A DNA stretch of 64,000 nucleotides from Sipunculus nudus (Eukaryota; Annelida; Sipuncula; Golfingiida; Sipunculidae): positions 38,378,714 through 38,442,713 of the forward strand of contig CM049320.1 in the NCBI GenBank assembly GCA_026874595.1. Reading direction: 5' to 3'. Each line of letters begins with the position of its first letter. Positions within the stretch are counted from its first letter, which is position 1. Under the pieces are notes generated by a model that saw nothing but the letters and a program-made list of their open reading frames with translations, had not been told where the DNA came from and searched no databases. The translations under genes and the position numbers were made by a program. Positions 59,480 to 64,000 of the stretch are shown piece after piece.

Positions 59480-60065
59480 TGAAAAAAGCACCACTACGAG
59501 TCTTGTGACCTCTGACCTCATTAAATATACACAGATTTTGTAGAGAATCAAACTTGAACAAATAACAATTTTTCCTTATATTTTAGAGAGATCCAGGTTT
59601 GGGGACAGGTACCTGTACCTGTAAAGTGGTACCGCATTCATTCAGAGTACCTGAACCTGGGACTAAAGTATATGGACCTTACACAACATATTCCAGGTAC
59701 ATGTATGATACTGAAAACAGTAACGTTGACTTGCATATATATGACATTAATGCAACTATTATCAATTCAAATGTCTCTGAAGTGAACGAAAGTTACTTCT
59801 TATCACCTGAGACTGTACATCTAGAGGAATGCTATAAAAGTCATGTACCTGTACCTAACCATCTAACAAGTTCATGTACCTGTACTTATATACTCTTCTT
59901 GTACCTGGCCCAAACCCTGCTGAGTTTAAAATATAAACATGAAATTCCTGGTAATTTATCGTAGCAAGATCAAAGTTTAAAAGACAGACACATGGACAGA
60001 CAGACAGATGCTGCTGCTGATACAATAATACCACCCATAAATCTATAGGATGGTTGTATAAAAAT
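59480..60065 (+). mobile_element. Pearl-like element P3b, interrupted
   Basis: CACCACTACGAGTCTTG with TGACCTCTGACCT (59506-59518) and ATTAAATAT starts a P3 core unit. After the insertion 59594-59919 the unit continues (CCTGGTAATTTATCGTAGCA versus CCTGGTAAGTTATTGCAGCA in P3a), followed by GGACAGACAGACAGATG, ATACCACCCATAAATC and a weak terminal stem-loop. Confidence 0.6.
59594..59919. mobile_element. Short hAT-like element hAT-h nested in P3b
   Basis: CAGGTTTGGGGACAGGTACC at the left and, inverted, CAGGGTTTGGGCCAGGTACA at the right. TGTACCTGTACC repeats occur near both ends. The surrounding P3 sequence resumes on the far side. No clear target duplication. The 121-codon plus frame across it is accidental. 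Confidence 0.7.
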
Positions 60066-60775
60066 GCATGATGTGTAACAGTTACAGTTGGCACTGTTAC
60101 ATGGAAGAAACTGTGATGGGACTGATAACTATAATCCTATGAAAGGAGGCTGAATTTTCAGGCTACAGCTTGTCAAAGTTGTTTCTCCAATACATAATGG
60201 TACAGGTGCATTATACGGGGTTGAACTTTAGGGTAAATCCACGTAAATTCAAGTAAACCCACATTTTTATGAAGAAAAATGTGGGTTCAATGCCCAATGG
60301 ACACTCAACAAGTGAACCAACATTATTATTTTTTTTGTGCAAAGACATCACATCCAGAAAAATAAGTCAAGAAGTGACGCTGATTTTTGACTGCATATTT
60401 CTAACTTATAATATACTATTTTATACAATTTGTATTAATCAGTAGAAGCTGATTAGGCACTGAACTAGCCGCCTGCAGCGACGAAATGTCTCGTATAGTT
60501 AACAGACTACTGTTCGGTCTCCTCCCTATATATAGAGATAAGTGGTGTGTGAACACGAAATTAATGTATTTTCCGGAAAAGGCAGTTTTATTTGCAGTTT
60601 CACAGAAAGGGTGACATTAAAACTTCTTTACCATGGCAAAAATATCTTATTATCAATACTACTGCAACATATTGGCAACTGTAAGTGTATTTGACTTCAG
60701 TTATTGTGTATTTTGGTCTAGGAAAACACAGGTTGTACTGCTCATAATCGCCATGACAGCAGTAAGAATTCATGT
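60066..60775. other. No gene seen; one perfect hairpin
   Basis: Contains the 13-bp-arm hairpin at 60256-60287; otherwise unique DNA. Confidence 0.45.
60256..60287. repeat. Perfect hairpin, 13-bp arms, 6-base loop
   Basis: AACCCACATTTTT and AAAAATGTGGGTT separated by ATGAAG. Too short for an animal microRNA precursor; more likely a remnant of an inverted-repeat element. Confidence 0.9.
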
Positions 60776-60777
60776 AT

Positions 60778-60895
60778 ATGTAGCGGTAGCCGGGTTCAAT
60801 CGGACACAATATTATTAGGCCCTGCCATATATCAAGTCAGATAGCCATATGGTGAGAGTTTCTATAATATAAGGCTTCATAAGCCACAGAATATG
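60778..60895 (+). repeat. Interspersed repeat R3, copy a
   Basis: CAATATTATTAGGCCCTGCC, AGATAGCCATATGGTGAGAG and TTTCTATAATATAAGGC match, inverted, 62767-62885. Two accidental open frames end in the same peptide tail (TQYY) because of this repeat. Confidence 0.75.
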
Positions 60896-61639
60896 CAACG
60901 GAACAGTTGCATCTTCTTTTACTGCCTGACAATGACAACAAGACACGGTAGGATTACATCATTTTAACACCAGTTTATAAGTATGTGTTTCATGGTTTCA
61001 AAAGCAACTAAAATTAAACTTGGATCATAAATTTTAATCATTTACTGAAGTTTATACCAGAGGCATATCAGCAAATTTAGTAGGGACAGAGAAGAACAGT
61101 CGTAAGTTCATGTTTATCTTAAATATGTTTAATTTTCATCATGGAAAGTTTTCAGTGAACTACTTGGTTGGCTATAACAAGCTGTTATCAGTAAGATTAC
61201 TTTATTCATGATTCAGAGTTTGCGAAAACTTGCAGTTGGCAGCATGACAGTAGGTCCTGCTGCAGAGGGCTTATAGCCGGTCCTGCTAGATTTCTGCAGG
61301 ACCTGCCACGAAGTATATTATTGGATATTTTAATGCCCAATTATATTTTTCTATGATTAAAAATTATCATTAATAACTTGTGTCAAGAGAATAATTCATA
61401 TAATACTGAGAAGTATAAATACAAATTAACATCTCTAATATATTCAAAGGGGAAATGTTGTATGGAAATTAAAAAAAAATTGAAATTTTATATGGTGAAA
61501 ATGCCTGGGTATTTAATTTATAATGGACAGTCAGTGAGTGTCAATACAAAAAAAATAAGGCTTGTATCAGTTAAATCTTTTATTGCATTTCCGATCGGTT
61601 TAAACTTAAAATGTTGTTTTGTAACCATGACGTTTTGTA
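60896..61639. other. No gene seen; GGTCCTG inverted segment
   Basis: At 61251-61310 AGGTCCTGCTGCAGAGG is mirrored by TCTGCAGGACCTGCC, and GCCGGTCCTG lies between. A related GGTCCGGCTGGATT / CGGTCAGGTCCGCAGGACCG pair is at 62245-62315. 61320-61600 is AT-rich. Confidence 0.5.
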
Positions 61640-62320
61640 CAATCAAATTCGCCCCCTGATGTCCTGATCGCAACGCACGCAGCACACGTTGATTTAGGAA
61701 CGACCTCTGGCGGGACAGTGGGGCACTATATTCTAAGACACCGCGCACGTCGTGTGAAATTTCTTATGCAGATAGTTCCCATCTGAGGGTCCGTACATAA
61801 ATTTTTTGACACACAAGTATACAAAACTGGCGAGTTAGGGTTGATTATCTCATTTCAATTTAAAAATAATTTAGGCTCCTGGCCCTGTTGACAAGAAGTC
61901 GCGAAAACGTCTGGGGCGAAACGGCACTTTTGACGCTGCGAATTGGCATCTTGTGAAATGTCTGAGAACCAAATTATCCAATAATAGCGTCTGTTGTTTA
62001 GACTGACGGACTGAATGGCTCATAAGTAACTCTTATGGCAATTTTGATTCGCTGCGATTTTATCTTTTTAAAGAAATTAAATGCACAGGCGAATCACGGC
62101 CATCTGTATTCTGCCTTTGCTTTGCCATCAAATTTATGACAACAAATGCACATGGAGCAGTTTACGCAGTGACAGTAAAGCAAATTAAGGAAAGTTAGTC
62201 TCCAATTCGAATAATATGTAATGCTGGGAAACAGACGGACACCAGGTCCGGCTGGATTAGAGATTTTATCGGACCCGCACGTTTTCAGCCGGTCAGGTCC
62301 GCAGGACCGACGGATTTCGC
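61640..62320. other. CpG-containing block without a recognisable gene
   Basis: CpG is visibly more frequent than in most of the window (for example GCGCACGTCGTG near 61744 and GCGAAACGGCAC near 61916). This could be an unmethylated regulatory region or a young GC-richer insertion. No exon or terminal repeats were found. Confidence 0.3.
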
Positions 62321-62766
62321 ATACTCTGATGATTTAAGGCAATGATCTGACTTTTGTATATTATCTGGTAAACTCCTGTGTTTTTGAAAACAAGTGCACA
62401 TTTTGATTTTGTCAACATATCCCTTCAAATGAGGCCACATGTTGTTAGATTCTGGCCAATAGCAAAATGTATTGCTGAGATAATGCCGAAGAGAAGGACT
62501 GAGATCAGGGAAGCCCATTCTGGGTCATAAAATTAGACCAAAGAGTTTCAGATACTGTGGCAAGAATTATTTTCTACCCAAACTTGATAAAAAATATCCC
62601 TGGAAGGAAAATGATGTATCATTTACACTGGTCTGTCACTTTTTCATTGAAAATTAAGGTCGCGCAAATTTATTTTGCCGGACGGTTATACTGCACCTCA
62701 GAAAAATGAATGCTTTTTTCAAGACTGAAGTAGCCTTGCCCTTCAGTCTTGATCAAGATTTGGTGA
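62321..62766. other. No gene seen
   Basis: Unique DNA; a 77-codon minus frame crosses its start without any recognisable domain. Confidence 0.4.
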
Positions 62767-62885
62767 TGTGTAGACTGAGGCTTACATTGTAGAAACTCTC
62801 ACTGTATGGCTATCAGACTCAATATATGGCATAGCCTAATAATATTGAGTATGATTAAATTGAGCTAATGCAGGGGCAACAAAAC
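62767..62885 (-). repeat. Interspersed repeat R3, copy b
   Basis: Reverse-complement partner of 60778-60895, about 2 kb away; similarity ends sharply on both sides. Confidence 0.75.
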
Positions 62886-63520
62886 AGTCTCTTTTTGGTG
62901 GGTATTTGCGCATATATGAAATGGGATTAGAATTTATATTATTTTCCAATTTCACATATATAGAAATATTAGGGGCTACCTTATCACAATATAATTTACA
63001 GATTGTACTTTGCTTTGACTTTGTTAAAAACATAATTGAAACATAAAATTACACCTTTTTTTGTAATTATCCAAAGAGAAAATATAATTCATAAAGGGTT
63101 ATCTGTATATAAGTAGGTCGGATGGGGTAAGATTGGTTGATTAGTCTGACCTACTATCAGTATCAGTATCAATTGTATTGTAAGTTGTATCACTGTAAGT
63201 TATAACAGTGGCTGACACTGCGCTGAATTGCCACCTTGTTCACCAGTAAACTGGTCAGTAATATTTATTTACCACACATTCTTTCACAAGCACACGGTCT
63301 CTTGCGTTCAGTACTTATAATATGATTGGCATTTTTCTCTATACAGGTCTGTCACTTTGCTGTCAAACTAAAAGTAAAAACGAACGAATGTCATTTCGGC
63401 CAACTCAAAACTCTACATACACTATGATACAGAAGCCGAGAAGGCCGGATCTGCCCGTGCTTCAGAAAACTGCGCTTGTGCAGTACAATGTCCTGCTACC
63501 AGGTTACTAAGACAACTTAC
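62886..63520. other. No gene seen
   Basis: AT-rich to about 63160, then unique DNA of rising GC towards the exon candidate that follows. Confidence 0.4.
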
Positions 63521-63700
63521 CTTACATTATGCCTCCTTGTAGCCTGTTAGCTGTATAGGTGACAGGTATTCCCAATGAATAGCCAAAGATAAACACAGAT
63601 GTGTCAATCTCACTCCACGCTCGCAACCAAAACAGTAATGGCGCCCGAGTTACAAACATTAGAATCGAGAGGGACTAGAAGATATCTAGGAGAATTTTTA
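63521..63700 (-). other. Possible first exon of a minus-strand gene
   Basis: On the minus strand a near-perfect splice donor AAG|GTAAGT lies at 63521/63520, with an overlapping alternative AT|GTAAGG at 63526/63525. Upstream is CpG-containing DNA. An ATG at 63659-63657 opens a 45-codon frame whose stop (63524-63522) is made by the donor region. With the first donor it would be an untranslated-leader frame; with the second it would be a coding exon left in phase 2. The peptide has a hydrophobic stretch (PLLFWLRAW) and no recognisable domain. The gene body would lie to the left. Confidence 0.25.
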
Positions 63701-64000
63701 TAGGTTTTTAAAACCTTTTTAAATCCATGCATTCTTAGAAATACATGGGTTTGAAAAGGAAATATCAATCTATTTGGGTATATCTAACATAGGATGCTAT
63801 TTAAAGTAAGGTTTTTTTTATATTACGTGGATAAAGATCGAGTTCCATTAATTTCGTAAAATGTCATTTTAATTGATTATTAGCACTTGTTTCTTTTTTA
63901 AAAGGTAAAATTGTCTTTTTTTTATAAACCACATAAATACTTTGATTTGCTAACTTGTATTTCGTGCAATATTTTGTAAAGATATATATATTTTTAACCT
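63701..64000. other. AT-rich flank, no gene seen
   Basis: Possible upstream region of the minus-strand exon candidate. No TATA or initiator can be assigned with confidence. Confidence 0.35.

Overview
The window looks like non-coding DNA from a large, AT-rich animal genome. It is most likely from a mollusc, with a bivalve the best guess. This rests on repeat content, not on any gene: 'pearl-like' elements with tandem cores of about 145-155 bp, an ACGG/CAGA-type stretch and a terminal hairpin, plus many short inverted-repeat elements beginning CAGGG and long poly-G/poly-C runs. I found no protein-coding gene I can defend, no rRNA or tRNA, no CRISPR array and no bacterial-type operon. The longest open frames (299, 252, 240, 130 and 119 aa) are all explained by tandem repeats, low-complexity DNA or transposon ends. 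The window is therefore probably intergenic or inside one or more very long introns. Two weak exon candidates exist on the minus strand (13423-13524 and a possible first exon near 63521-63660).

Layout. 1-9300: mostly unique AT-rich DNA with a GGTCTC-type minisatellite at 3966-4312 and small repeat fragments. 9300-10000: two short inverted-repeat elements. 11213-13350: a triple nest, in which a roughly 60-bp tandem array is split by a hairpin-ended element that is itself split by a second one. 13990-14950: a 34-bp minisatellite. 15000-28300: AT-rich unique DNA with dispersed repeats (19575-20640, 21640-22192, 23501-23973, 25786-26623) and mononucleotide runs. 28344-33569: a dense cluster of elements. 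34066-36057: a 33-bp tandem array split by a 1.74-kb element with clean ends. 36553-39811: a 3.26-kb hairpin-ended element. 41490-42016: a short hAT-like element. 43640-47632: an almost continuous block of pearl-like elements. 47912-48290: an old degenerate tandem array in otherwise unique DNA. 51115-55488: short hAT-like elements, ending in a hAT-like element with an 8-bp target duplication that carries a 1.54-kb foldback element inside it. 59480-60065: another nested pair. 61640-62320 and 63290-63700: CpG-containing DNA, the second a possible promoter/first exon of a minus-strand gene.

The main biology visible is transposon biology. Several different element families share one end design: a short 5' arm, and a 3' stem-loop whose outer arm is the inverted copy of that 5' arm. 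The arm sequence changes from family to family, and even between copies of one family, while the complementarity is kept. This fits Helentron-associated/pearl-type non-autonomous elements. No enzyme that would move them is encoded here. All recognisable copies lie in the same orientation, and several carry perfect nuclear-receptor-type direct repeats.

Family labels used below (P1-P7, M1-M4, R1-R4, hAT-a to hAT-h) are mine. Boundaries were read by eye and may be off by several bases to tens of bases unless terminal repeats are stated.
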